From positions 1-34,083 of the IMG/VR virus record IMGVR_UViG_3300045970_000063: a stretch of 34,083 nucleotides of DNA, one strand, 5' to 3'. The stretch is from a virus. The translations under genes were made by a program, and so were the position numbers. Below the pieces are notes generated by a model. It worked only from the letters and a program-made list of their open reading frames with translations, had not been told where the DNA came from and searched no databases. How positions within the stretch are numbered: the stretch's first letter is position 1; each line of letters opens with the position of its first letter. Of the stretch, positions 1 through 8,023 are shown piece by piece.

Positions 1-1718
1 GAGGGGTTTCTGACTACCGGTGCTACAGCATTTTTGTTTGCCTTTGGTTCAGTTACTCCAGTATTAAAGGCTTTATTTCCAGGAGTTCTTGTAGGTTCAG
101 ACTTATGTCCACGGGAAGGATTGACATAACTACCTAAAGTAGACTGCTCAGCAGATTCCTGTTCCTTTGCGATTAACTTTTTAGCAGAGGGTACTAAGAT
201 ATCTCCAGTGTTTTTAACTGCGCCTGGAACCTTCTCAAATCTTGCGATATCGCCCTTAGCACCAGCAAAGTTTATGATGGAGTAGAAAAGAGTATCAATA
301 GCATTAAATTCTTTAGCTGTAGTAGGATTAAGTACCAATTCGCTACAGGCATCAATAATGGCTAAGGAATTAGCGGTTAATTCAGCCTGTGCTTTAGTAT
401 CAGAAGCTAGGGTTTCTTTTATAGCAGAGAATAGATCCTTAACATTCTTTCTGTCTGGAATCTGATCTAAGGTTTGGATATCATCAATTGGGTTTGTTAC
501 GGTATTGAAGTTACGAGATTCTAGAACTCTAAGAGCTTTTAAGAACTCAGGAGAATTCTTAGCGGCAGCTAGAGCCTGCTCTCCACCAAGATACAACCAA
601 CAAAGCTTTACAAGGTCGCTATTCTTCTCAATTTCGTGGTCACTCTGGGCCATCTTTGTGAGAAGGGTCTTTAAAACAGGGATGTGTTTGTGACCGGGTA
701 GAACCTCTAATGCAATTTGCTTCATTACGCCACCGGTGGCGATGATAGAACTCTGGAATAAGTTAAATTTCTTATTCTTGATTCCCTTAGAAGTAGCTGT
801 TTGAATCATGCCATTGAAGGTTAGAGCATACTCATCACCTGGTTTTGGCTGTTCTTTATAGACCAGAGACTCAATTTGGTTTAATCCCTTGGTTGAAATC
901 TGCTTTTGACCGCCTTGTAGACCCATTTGTCTAGCTTGGGCATTTTCGTGTCTACGCTTAGCCTTTTCTAAATCTTTCTCGCTCGCAGCTCGAGCTGCAG
1001 CATCGTCAGCAGGCTTGGACACTAAAGCTTTATGCAAAGCTATAATGTTATCTAAGGTTTCTTGATCTTCATTAACATCTAACTGTACAATGTTAGCTTC
1101 TTTGGTCTTACCTTCTTTTCTAAGCCTATCTACTTTAGACTTAGCGGAGTTTAGTTTCTTCTCTAACTCATCGTGTCTTTCTTCAAGTTCTTCTTTAGTG
1201 AAAGAGTTCTTGATAGTAGCGGAATCTAGGTAAAAATCACTCTGGCCTTCGTCCTCTTTTGCTCTAACTTCTTTTAAAGCATTGATAACAGAGCCATTGC
1301 CTAAAGTGGCATTGAGTTCTGCGATATTATCACGGATGCTTTCAAGGCGTCTGTGGATCTCTTTTTCAGTAAATGCAATGGTAGCGCCAGAAGCATCGCC
1401 TAGTGTGACAGCGGTATATCCACTCTGTCCACCTTTGATCTTGGTGGTAGGCTTTTTGCCAGAATCTTCAACAGTTCTGGTTTCCTTGTATTTTTCAAAC
1501 TCAGCTATATCTGCAGCAGGAGCGCCATAGGCTTTTAGAGATTCTAATTTAGTATCTAACTGCTTAACTGTCCAGCTAGTTGGAGCAATACCTTCTTCTT
1601 CTAATTCTGCAACAGTGTAGTCAGCCTGCTTAGAGGGTAGTTTTCTCTTAGCCTCTTCAAGAGGAAAAGATTTTTGCATTCCAGACATACCACTTAGCAT
1701 TTTTAGGCGGTTCAACAT
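1..1718 (-). CDS. Large hypothetical protein, C-terminus beyond window edge
   Basis: An open frame runs without a stop from an ATG at 1718 to the left edge, giving at least 572 residues, so the C-terminus is missing. The start is supported by GAGGAC about 6 bases upstream. I do not recognise the family. Residues about 174-204 are rich in Glu, Lys and Leu with coiled-coil character (EELEERHDELEKKL), and residues about 235-280 are again highly charged and Ala-rich. The rest looks soluble and mostly helical, with no signal peptide or membrane segment. It is the last visible gene of the minus-strand series, downstream of several small genes. Its size and position would fit a virion or internal head protein, but that is inference. 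Confidence in the coding call is high; function is unknown. Confidence 0.85.
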   Translation of the reverse strand, partial: MLNRLKMLSGMSGMQKSFPLEEAKRKLPSKQADYTVAELEEEGIAPTSWTVKQLDTKLESLKAYGAPAADIAEFEKYKETRTVEDSGKKPTTKIKGGQSGYTAVTLGDASGATIAFTEKEIHRRLESIRDNIAELNATLGNGSVINALKEVRAKEDEGQSDFYLDSATIKNSFTKEELEERHDELEKKLNSAKSKVDRLRKEGKTKEANIVQLDVNEDQETLDNIIALHKALVSKPADDAAARAASEKDLEKAKRRHENAQARQMGLQGGQKQISTKGLNQIESLVYKEQPKPGDEYALTFNGMIQTATSKGIKNKKFNLFQSSIIATGGVMKQIALEVLPGHKHIPVLKTLLTKMAQSDHEIEKNSDLVKLCWLYLGGEQALAAAKNSPEFLKALRVLESRNFNTVTNPIDDIQTLDQIPDRKNVKDLFSAIKETLASDTKAQAELTANSLAIIDACSELVLNPTTAKEFNAIDTLFYSIINFAGAKGDIARFEKVPGAVKNTGDILVPSAKKLIAKEQESAEQSTLGSYVNPSRGHKSEPTRTPGNKAFNTGVTEPKANKNAVAPVVRNP

Positions 1719-1758
1719 TTAAAGTCCTCAATTTCCAATTATATAAACTTAATTAGTG

Positions 1759-2097
1759 TTACAGGCCAGCTTTTCCCATTCCATCTAGCCACTTATGTGC
1801 TTCAGTTCTAGGATAGAAATTTAATACTGGGTTTTCGTTATCTACCTTATCGGCTTCTAACGTATAGGTACCGCAAACACTGCACTTCTTTTCTTTGGCT
1901 AGTCGGGTAATTACAATACCATAACCGTCCCGGATGATTTCTTCGAAATAAATTCCATTATCTTTAATGTCCGCTGGTTTGCAGCTGGACGGATATCCAG
2001 AATTTAGATCGCTGGTTGATTTGATAGCAAATAGCTCATAGTCTTTCTTATTACAGCTAGTGCAGGTATGAAATTTTTTGATAAACGTTACAGACAT
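1759..2097 (-). CDS. Small putative zinc-binding protein
   Basis: 112 residues. Two Cys pairs, C12-x2-C15 (CTSC) and C72-x2-C75 (CSVC), are spaced as in a zinc ribbon with a long insert between the knuckles. No catalytic motif is seen. The gene lies 5 bases after the preceding gene (2103-2555) in the same direction and about 40 bases before the large gene ending the series, so it is probably co-transcribed with both. Phage genomes carry many such small zinc proteins, often acting on host transcription or as structural adaptors, but nothing here tells which. Function unknown. Confidence 0.75.
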   Translation of the reverse strand: MSVTFIKKFHTCTSCNKKDYELFAIKSTSDLNSGYPSSCKPADIKDNGIYFEEIIRDGYGIVITRLAKEKKCSVCGTYTLEADKVDNENPVLNFYPRTEAHKWLDGMGKAGL

Positions 2098-2102
2098 ATT
2101 AG

Positions 2103-2555
2103 CTACTCTTGAATACTTACTAATGTTTTTCTTAATTCGTGGAACTCTTTAATTTCCATTTGTCGGAACAACCACCTAATATCAGAATTTGAAACTAGCG
2201 GTGGCCCAGTGAGTACAGATAAACTATTGTTTTTTCTATTCTGGAGTGAAAAGTACAGGTACGAAGATAGATATCGTACATATTTGTCACTTACTCTACC
2301 CTTTAGTTTGTTTGAGTTAAAAAACTCTATAGGTACTGCCAAGCTATTCCACAATTCTAACATTATGGTTTGCTTTTTAAATATAGGCTCTTCTATTACT
2401 ATAAAATCCCTTTCGCTGGCCATATAGATAGCTGAGCTTACGGGTAAGATATTATATAATACTAATGAATCTAGCGTAACAGAATTCGCCACAACGCAAA
2501 GCCTGCCGTTCTGGAGCTTGTAAACATCGCCGGTAGCAGGTATATTAGTTGTCAT
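2103..2555 (-). CDS. Hypothetical protein, 150 aa
   Basis: A 150-residue protein with start at 2555, separated by 4 bases from the stop of the gene before it; the Shine-Dalgarno match is weak, so it may be translated by coupling. The N-terminus (GDVYKLQNGRLCVV) has the look of a small beta-barrel, and the middle is a mixed hydrophobic and charged domain. No zinc knuckles, nucleotide-binding loop or membrane helix are visible. I do not recognise the family. Its position among small genes next to likely virion genes does not settle a role. Confidence 0.75.
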   Translation of the reverse strand: MTTNIPATGDVYKLQNGRLCVVANSVTLDSLVLYNILPVSSAIYMASERDFIVIEEPIFKKQTIMLELWNSLAVPIEFFNSNKLKGRVSDKYVRYLSSYLYFSLQNRKNNSLSVLTGPPLVSNSDIRWLFRQMEIKEFHELRKTLVSIQE

Positions 2556-2559
2556 AGAT

Positions 2560-2946
2560 TTAATTGAAATACTTTCTTTCGTATTGATCTAATGGCAACG
2601 CTAATGCAAACACGCTACGGCGTCCAACATGGCCGCAGTTAGTGCAGGAGTAGGAAATAATGGGCATAACTTTATCTAGGTGAGGCATGTACAAATCAGA
2701 GATTAGTTCGCCAACCACCTTGTTATTGCATTTATTACAGATAGCATCAACAGGTTTAGTACTAACAGTAGATTTTTTGGCTGGTTCTGGTTGTGTCTTA
2801 CTAACACAGGCTGCTTTCTTAGCTGCTTTCTTTATTGCTCTATTCGACTTGATTGGTGCTACGTCTTCTAGGTCTTCTATAGAATCAAAATCCAATATAT
2901 CACCTTCGTACATATTAGATCTTAGTTTCTTTGACGAGTTACCCAT
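2560..2946 (-). CDS. Putative zinc-ribbon protein with basic linker
   Basis: 128 residues. An acidic N-terminal part (about 13-30) is followed by a Lys/Ala-rich basic stretch (about 35-60), then a C-terminal zinc ribbon formed by C70-x2-C73 (CNKC) and C101-x2-C104 (CTNC). Start at 2946 has a good Shine-Dalgarno (AAGGA, 7 bases away) that lies across the end of the preceding gene. An acidic tail, basic linker and ribbon could suit a nucleic-acid or polymerase-binding factor, and T4-like phages do use small coactivators of this sort, but there is no sequence match I can vouch for. Function unknown. Confidence 0.78.
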   Translation of the reverse strand: MGNSSKKLRSNMYEGDILDFDSIEDLEDVAPIKSNRAIKKAAKKAACVSKTQPEPAKKSTVSTKPVDAICNKCNNKVVGELISDLYMPHLDKVMPIISYSCTNCGHVGRRSVFALALPLDQYERKYFN

Positions 2947-2949
2947 GTC

Positions 2950-3261
2950 TTAATCCTTAAAAAAGACAGAGTATCCTTTCCCATGGGCGTCAATAATAAC
3001 GTACTGGGAATTGATCTCTGTAATAGTGTCTACTATTAGTAGTGTTTCATTAACCGCTTTACCAGAGTTGCTATTAAATCGGTATGAAAAATAGAGATTG
3101 TCACTTCCGCAGTACAAAATATGGTCATAATCTGTCCCATCAAGCACAAAAATACCCTCATGTGCTTCTGCTAACTTCGAAAACTCTTTGAGAGATAGCG
3201 AAGTATTTACAGGTTCACCTGAGGGTCTTACAAACTTATTCGGGTTTAAATGGTGCGTCAC
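2950..3261 (-). CDS. Hypothetical protein, 103 aa, GTG start
   Basis: 103 residues beginning at a GTG codon at 3261; no ATG is available near the N-terminus. The start follows the stop of the preceding gene directly (TAAGTG), so translation is probably coupled to it, helped by a GGA a few bases upstream. The sequence is rich in beta-prone residues (ILYCGSDNLYFSYRF) without zinc or catalytic motifs. A perfect minus-strand TATAAATA lies about 63 bases upstream inside the preceding gene (3324-3331) and could be a late promoter. Function unknown. Confidence 0.72.
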   Translation of the reverse strand: MTHHLNPNKFVRPSGEPVNTSLSLKEFSKLAEAHEGIFVLDGTDYDHILYCGSDNLYFSYRFNSNSGKAVNETLLIVDTITEINSQYVIIDAHGKGYSVFFKD

Positions 3262-3744
3262 TTAGTCCGTCTGGTAGAGAACGTTAGGTACTAATCTTTG
3301 CGGTAACGGAGCCATTGGATTGTTATTTATACTCAGTCCAGGGAACTGAGTATTTTGTGGTGGCTGCGTAGAATACGCTGTTTCGAGATTGCCAACAACT
3401 GTTTCAGGAGCTACACCATATGCGCTAGAAACAAACGCATTAAAAAGCTCGCCCTGAAATTCTTCATACATGATATCTACCATTTTAAGTAGCATATACA
3501 TCCTAAAGTCACCGTCAGATACGGAATAATTGCCAACAACCTCTGCAAGATTAGTAAAAACCGTTTGCAAACGAAGTTTATTTTTAGATAAGTGCCAATT
3601 TATAGGACCTATTGAAGATAAATCCTGAATAGACTTAATAGTCGGATCAAAAGTAGATTCTAGAGTTCTATATAAATACATACGAATTCTAGTCTTAACA
3701 TCATTAAGAAACCGTTCCTGGGAAATAGTATCTTGAGATGCCAT
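3262..3744 (-). CDS. Hypothetical protein, 160 aa, possible virion component
   Basis: 160 residues. The first 110 residues look helical (RFLNDVKTRIRMYLYRTL); the last 40 are Pro/Asn/Gln-rich and probably extended. The start ATG lies one base after the stop of the gene before it (TAATATG), an arrangement typical of translational coupling; the same junction occurs at 6495. It follows the glycine/threonine-rich gene 3746-4402 and the two probably act together. No recognised family. A virion or assembly role is inference from the neighbour only. Confidence 0.75.
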   Translation of the reverse strand: MASQDTISQERFLNDVKTRIRMYLYRTLESTFDPTIKSIQDLSSIGPINWHLSKNKLRLQTVFTNLAEVVGNYSVSDGDFRMYMLLKMVDIMYEEFQGELFNAFVSSAYGVAPETVVGNLETAYSTQPPQNTQFPGLSINNNPMAPLPQRLVPNVLYQTD

Positions 3745-3745
3745 A

Positions 3746-4402
3746 TTATACTACCGTATAAATAACATAGAAGTAAGTAACAATAAAAGAGTCAGACACA
3801 AGAAAATTTGTTGTTGGGTGTGAAACTGCTCCAAGTCCTGTAGTAAAGCTTCTTGTCCCCAGTGTTCCAGGAGTTGTAGATAAGATATAAGTAGATCCTG
3901 GTACATTTAAAGTCCCACTAGCTAGAGAAAGAATTTCTGTACCCGGATCAATACCAGTAGTCGATGTTATAGCTTGACCTAATACTATAGAACCACCACT
4001 TGGGGCAGAAACTAAAGTCATAACATTAGTGGCAAATGAAGCTGTTCCACCAGTGCTCCAACTATAACCTGGGGCAGTAAAGTTTGGATTTACTTTGATA
4101 GAAATTACTGTGGTTGAAGTATCAGAAGGAACACTATTTGCAGACATATCCATAGGTAATGCTGGATCTAATGTAGATACAACAGTATAATAATATTTTG
4201 AAATAGCAGCACCGTCTGAAATACTGTTTGGAATACCTTGACCGTTGTAATAAATCATAATACTAGAAGTATCTTCTACTCTAGCATAACCTGCTGTTAT
4301 ACCGGGGTTGGTATAAGTTAGGGTTTTGCTTCCAGCAACAGCATCACCAGATAATATGGTTACTGGTAATACCTTAAGAAAAGAATTTTTAGCTAGTGCC
4401 AT
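3746..4402 (-). CDS. Beta-rich probable virion protein
   Basis: 218 residues, rich in Thr, Ser, Gly and Val, with almost no helix-forming segments. Around residues 135-175 it contains a run of the type IVLGQAITSTTGIDPGTEI followed by SGTLNVPGSTYILS, a glycine/threonine beta-repeat pattern I know from phage fibre and surface proteins. No signal peptide or membrane helix. Start ATG at 4402 has GGGAT upstream and lies 15 bases after the SWIM-type gene. Most likely a decoration, fibre-associated or other external virion protein. Family assignment is by pattern only. Confidence 0.7.
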   Translation of the reverse strand: MALAKNSFLKVLPVTILSGDAVAGSKTLTYTNPGITAGYARVEDTSSIMIYYNGQGIPNSISDGAAISKYYYTVVSTLDPALPMDMSANSVPSDTSTTVISIKVNPNFTAPGYSWSTGGTASFATNVMTLVSAPSGGSIVLGQAITSTTGIDPGTEILSLASGTLNVPGSTYILSTTPGTLGTRSFTTGLGAVSHPTTNFLVSDSFIVTYFYVIYTVV

Positions 4403-4417
4403 TTTTAATATCCCATT

Positions 4418-5626
4418 TTAACTTAGTTCTGATATAGATGATAGAATGCTACTATTTTTAGTCTCTATGAGAGACATATCTATCATAGAATAATCAACAT
4501 CTTCGAATAATTGTACTGGATGACCCAGCTGCTTTTCTAACTTCTTTTGTAGTTTTGGAGACATGGGTCCAAGTTCTCTAATCATGTTCCATAAGATATC
4601 AAAATCAGGGTGCTTATTTGTAGAAGCTGCTGCTCTAGTGAAGAACTTAGCCCAAATCTTTGGATTATTTGGAATTTCTAAAAGGGCAAAAGGCCCTTTT
4701 GGAATACCACCTGAAATTGCTTTATTTCTATAGGCAATAGCTCTAATAGTCTCATTAACTGGGATAACAAAGAACATATACTGGTGATAAGGAAACTTTT
4801 TTCCAGACCTTGGATCAAAATATGCTTTTATATCATTTTTATATTGAGCATGTACTTTTTGTAGTTCTGCTTTGATAAGAATAAGAGCATCTTGTTTAGT
4901 TATAGCTACTTTAGAGTTTGTAGGAGGTGTTGTAGTAATTACAGGAGTGGCTGGAGTACCGGAAGGAGCAGCCCCTGGCCCACCGAAAAGTTCTGCATTT
5001 ACATCTTCAACCCATTTTTCAGCTTTAGCAACTATATCTCTATATTCTTTGTCGAATATAGCATAGATATGCTTGCACATAGCAGGAGCTAAGGCTTTCT
5101 TACCGGTACTTCTTCTTAAACTTAACGGATTTGTATAGTCTTTATCATTCAGTTTTTCATAGAAAGTAGCTTGGAAATCATCACAACTACATTCAATGTA
5201 GGTTCTAGTGCCTTTTCTGTTGATAATATCTTGTCTAGAAGTCATTCTTACTGTATAAGGACCCCTAGGTTTTTGAGCCTTACCAGCTTGTGTTGGATAT
5301 CGTTCACCTAAGTCAGGATCGGTAACATACGGGTGGTTTATTTCCCAAACATCAAGATCTATTTTAGTTCCAAGAACATCGGCACCCGTCTCAGTGCCTT
5401 TAGAAGTAATAGTATATGGCAATGTCCACTCACGGGTTCCACGAACCATACGCCTAGGACCGCCCTTTAAGATTTTACCCTTCTTTACAGAGTCATATTT
5501 ATACTGAGGATCAATGAAGTTCATCAAATTCTTCAGCAGGTATGTAAAATTTTCTGCAAGAATCCCACCATTCTTATTATCTAAGACATGAGAATCAAAA
5601 GTACGCTCATCTAAATAAATTTCCAT
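4418..5626 (-). CDS. SWIM-type zinc protein
   Basis: 402 residues. Residues C146-x-C148 (ECSCDDF) and C184-x-H186 (AMCKHIYAI) form the CxC...CxH signature of SWIM zinc domains, which bind DNA or proteins; the 35-residue spacer is longer than usual. A Pro/Thr/Ala linker follows near residues 215-240, then a C-terminal domain of about 150 residues I cannot place. The N-terminal 130 residues are also unassigned. It is 8 bases downstream of the primase, so it is transcribed with replication genes, but its other neighbours look structural. A role in DNA binding during replication or in the virion are both possible. The zinc motif is seen directly; the function is not. Confidence 0.72.
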   Translation of the reverse strand: MEIYLDERTFDSHVLDNKNGGILAENFTYLLKNLMNFIDPQYKYDSVKKGKILKGGPRRMVRGTREWTLPYTITSKGTETGADVLGTKIDLDVWEINHPYVTDPDLGERYPTQAGKAQKPRGPYTVRMTSRQDIINRKGTRTYIECSCDDFQATFYEKLNDKDYTNPLSLRRSTGKKALAPAMCKHIYAIFDKEYRDIVAKAEKWVEDVNAELFGGPGAAPSGTPATPVITTTPPTNSKVAITKQDALILIKAELQKVHAQYKNDIKAYFDPRSGKKFPYHQYMFFVIPVNETIRAIAYRNKAISGGIPKGPFALLEIPNNPKIWAKFFTRAAASTNKHPDFDILWNMIRELGPMSPKLQKKLEKQLGHPVQLFEDVDYSMIDMSLIETKNSSILSSISELS

Positions 5627-5634
5627 GAACTTAA

Positions 5635-6495
5635 TTAAACAAACTTACTAGTAAACAGAGTAGAGTGGTCGTGTATGTAAGTCATTAGATCGGTTCGGGC
5701 CATCTGCGAAGACAAATCACCCAAGTCCATGTCCATTTCCTTACCCCAGTCTATAAAATAAACCTCTTTGTTTGGGAACCAGCTATCTAATTCTTTAGCT
5801 AATTTCTTAGTTTCTCGTTCTGTTCCCGGGTCTAAGCAAAGATAGATATTTTTTCTGTGACGAAGAGCCGCGAAAAGAGACATGTGTTGATCTTTAGTTA
5901 AAGTCTTACCAAGCAGTGCAATACCTCCTGGTAACTTAAACATATCAAAAATACCCTCGCCAATGTAAGCATTATCTAAGTAGAAATCATCTACTGGGGT
6001 TTTAGCTCTAAATACAAAATCCTTCTTAGAAACAGAGTTAAGATACTTTGGGTTGGTGTTAGGTAGAATAGTTCTTCCTGTATAGAAGACGGTATTACCA
6101 TCGTTATCATCTATAGTAAGAAAGACACGATCTTTATAATGGTCATTCTCAGATACCAAGATATCATAACAATCAATAATATCGTCATCCCATCCACGGG
6201 AAAGTAGATAGGAATAGTGTGGGTCTTCTGGTTCAATCTGACGGAAAGGTCTGAGTTGTTTCAGGAGTTCTGAGTTCTGCTTATACTGCCTAGCTTTGGT
6301 ATGAGCAAGCTTCTTAAATGTTTGTATAGATTCCCTATCTTCTACCTGAGAGTAGATTTCTGGGTAATCTCTTAACCTAGAAATAGGACCAGCAAAGCCA
6401 CAGTGAAAGCAGTTGAAGACCGATTTCTCGGTATTCACATACAGCTTGTGGTTGTGGTGCCTACATTTAGGACATTGAAAAAGTTGCTCATCCAT
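5635..6495 (-). CDS. DnaG/T4 gp61-type DNA primase
   Basis: Makes RNA primers for lagging-strand synthesis. The protein opens with a zinc ribbon, C8-x2-C11 and C29-x2-C32 (CPKC, CFHC), used by DnaG-type primases to read the template. A TOPRIM-like part follows: GEGIFD near residue 182 supplies the metal-binding Glu, and LCLDPGTE near residue 218 the Asp strand. At 286 residues it is compact, with no helicase part fused, so a separate helicase is expected outside this window. I chose the ATG at 6495 rather than the TTG at 6543, because the ATG is one base after the upstream stop (TAATATG) and the zinc ribbon starts right after it; the longer form adds 16 residues overlapping the upstream gene. 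Confidence 0.88.
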   Translation of the reverse strand: MDEQLFQCPKCRHHNHKLYVNTEKSVFNCFHCGFAGPISRLRDYPEIYSQVEDRESIQTFKKLAHTKARQYKQNSELLKQLRPFRQIEPEDPHYSYLLSRGWDDDIIDCYDILVSENDHYKDRVFLTIDDNDGNTVFYTGRTILPNTNPKYLNSVSKKDFVFRAKTPVDDFYLDNAYIGEGIFDMFKLPGGIALLGKTLTKDQHMSLFAALRHRKNIYLCLDPGTERETKKLAKELDSWFPNKEVYFIDWGKEMDMDLGDLSSQMARTDLMTYIHDHSTLFTSKFV

Positions 6496-6496
6496 A

Positions 6497-7066
6497 TTAT
6501 CGCTCGGTCTGTCCGAAAAGCTTTGCTCGACACTGCATAACAATCTTCAGATTTTGAAGATTTGCTGGTTGCTTATCTAGCAATTTAATAAACGCTTGCC
6601 AAAGAAAATCTAAGGTTTTGTTACCAAGCTGCATCTCTTCCCAAACATATAAGCCAAGATCCAAAAGATCAGCTAGTTTCATTAGGTTGAAATCATCTTC
6701 AGATGCTACTTCCATACAGAGATTCTGTAGATAAACATCATCTGGAAATAGTTTCCTGACCGCATCAGTCTCAATGGACTTTAGTTTCATACCAATACCA
6801 TTCTGCATTTTTACAGGGGTTGGTACATCACATTCTAATAGACTTTCTGGAAAGTCGTGAAATAGACCTAATGTTGATACATAGTTAGCTTTTGCATAAT
6901 CACCCTCATAGAACTCAAGGGCTAGAAAGAAGGACAACTGTGCTACTCGCGCACTGTGGTCTGCTAAAGTCTGTGTTTTAATAGTGTTACGGCCATGATA
7001 ACGCTTAACGGCACTCATGCCAAGAATTGCGTCAACTACGCCTGTGGATTCATTTTCATCCAGCAT
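6497..7066 (-). CDS. YfbR-like HD-domain 5'-deoxynucleotidase
   Basis: Predicted to remove phosphate from deoxynucleoside monophosphates. The HD-family metal ligands line up with E. coli YfbR: H37 in LADHSARV, H70-D71 with E74 in LFHDFPE, and D133 in LMKLADLLDLG. The adjacent CDVPTPVK matches the GDLPTPVK substrate loop of YfbR. Length (189 aa) is also that of YfbR. The start was moved to the ATG at 7066, since a near-perfect Shine-Dalgarno, GGAGGTGATCC, ends next to it; the ATG at 7087 would make this ribosome site part of the coding sequence (codons Met-Lys-Gly-Gly-Gly-Asp-Pro). It is coupled to the primase downstream. Likely role: tuning dNTP pools, or breaking down host nucleotides during infection. 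Confidence 0.85.
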   Translation of the reverse strand: MLDENESTGVVDAILGMSAVKRYHGRNTIKTQTLADHSARVAQLSFFLALEFYEGDYAKANYVSTLGLFHDFPESLLECDVPTPVKMQNGIGMKLKSIETDAVRKLFPDDVYLQNLCMEVASEDDFNLMKLADLLDLGLYVWEEMQLGNKTLDFLWQAFIKLLDKQPANLQNLKIVMQCRAKLFGQTER

Positions 7067-7102
7067 TGGATCACCTCCACCTTTCATATCGGTCAGGTCA
7101 GA

Positions 7103-7163
7103 TTAATTTGGAAAACATTTCGTAAGTCGGCCAAGACTTTCCACGACAAACTCACAAGTCTGG
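7103..7163 (-). pseudogene. Remnant of a second exonuclease 3' end
   Basis: Read on the minus strand from 7151, the frame encodes EFVVESLGRLTKCFPN and then TAA at 7105-7103. The true end of the flap exonuclease (8024-8083) reads EFVVENLSRLSKCFNN and then TAA. By my count 12 of 16 residues agree, with many differences at synonymous positions (34 of 51 bases agree). There is no start codon and one extra base upstream, so it cannot be expressed as part of an exonuclease. The 3' end of the homing endonuclease gene overlaps it: that gene takes its last codons, CCA GAC TTG TGA, from this remnant. This is best explained as the old exonuclease tail, displaced when the endonuclease cassette went in. 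Confidence 0.8.
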
Positions 7164-8018
7164 CAAAGCCAATACATAAGATTTTATGTTCTTTTCTTCT
7201 GAGGACGGTATAACTATTAGTTTGATACCATTATCAATACAGTACTGCTCTTTATCTCTATCCCGTTGTCTAGCTTTATTAAATATGTCTTCTGTCTTAT
7301 GCCAGTGATTTGGATAGATATAATGCTGATAACCGTGATACTCAAAGGCTACTTTGTGTTGTTCATTATAACCATCAAACTCATACCTCTTATTATTGTA
7401 AGCAAACCGGTGCTTTAGAAAGGTGATATTAAACCTATTTTCTAACTCAAGTTTACAATATAACTCAGTCTTAAATCGATAACACTCAGGACACCAAGTA
7501 TTCCCATCTTTTATACTATTCCATTTAACTTCCCAAACATGTTTATGTTTACACGACCAGCGAAGTGGTTTGTTATTATTTATGTATTTTTTAGATAACA
7601 GCTTGCCACCCAACCGATTTGCGTGTTCTCGTAAATCATTGATATCCGGTGTGGCATTATTAGAGCATTTTGGGCACCAATGACCAGCCTTAACTGAACT
7701 CCAACGTGCTGACCACTGATGATTATACTTACATTGCCACAGTAATTTACTGAAATTGTTTACATAGGTTGTAGATACTAACTTACCACCCAGGCTCAAA
7801 GCATGCTGTTGTAGTATTGCGATAGCTGGCTTCTTCCTATTTTGCTGACAAACTGGACACCAAGTGCCAGCTTTTATGCTGCCCCACATAGCTTTCCAAG
7901 TATGGCCCTCTTTACATTGCCAACTTAACCTATCTTTTGAAAAAATACGGTTAGAGGATAATAACCTTCCTCCACGGGAGATAGCTTCTTGTTGACAGAG
8001 CAAAATACTGAGGGACAT
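7152..8018 (-). CDS. Homing endonuclease: three zinc ribbons plus PD-(D/E)XK-like nuclease
   Basis: A free-standing DNA endonuclease of mobile type. Three tandem zinc ribbons share the pattern W-x-C-x2-x-H-x-W...G-x-W-C-P-x-C: C35/C54/C57, C96/C115/C118 and C156/C176/C179. These resemble the DUF4379-type probable zinc-ribbon repeat and likely read DNA. A nuclease domain follows with D215 (FDGYN), E226 (AFEYHG) and Q231-H232 (YQHY), as in Vsr/EDxHD-like homing enzymes, then a RDRDKEQYC helix and a LIVIP strand. Start ATG at 8018 lies 5 bases after the exonuclease stop; the GTG at 8039 would overlap it, and the related gene at 14369 starts at the equivalent place. It ends inside a displaced exonuclease tail. 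Confidence 0.85.
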   Translation of the reverse strand: MSLSILLCQQEAISRGGRLLSSNRIFSKDRLSWQCKEGHTWKAMWGSIKAGTWCPVCQQNRKKPAIAILQQHALSLGGKLVSTTYVNNFSKLLWQCKYNHQWSARWSSVKAGHWCPKCSNNATPDINDLREHANRLGGKLLSKKYINNNKPLRWSCKHKHVWEVKWNSIKDGNTWCPECYRFKTELYCKLELENRFNITFLKHRFAYNNKRYEFDGYNEQHKVAFEYHGYQHYIYPNHWHKTEDIFNKARQRDRDKEQYCIDNGIKLIVIPSSEEKNIKSYVLALPDL

Positions 8019-8023
8019 ATAAT

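Noticed and set aside
1282-1530. Plus-strand open frames at 505-693 and 1282-1530
   Set aside because: Both lie inside the large minus-strand gene that is open from 1718 to the edge; no ribosome sites.
3757-3764. Perfect TATAAATA on the plus strand
   Set aside because: No plus-strand gene follows for more than 6 kb; taken as a chance match, and a warning that single boxes are weak evidence.
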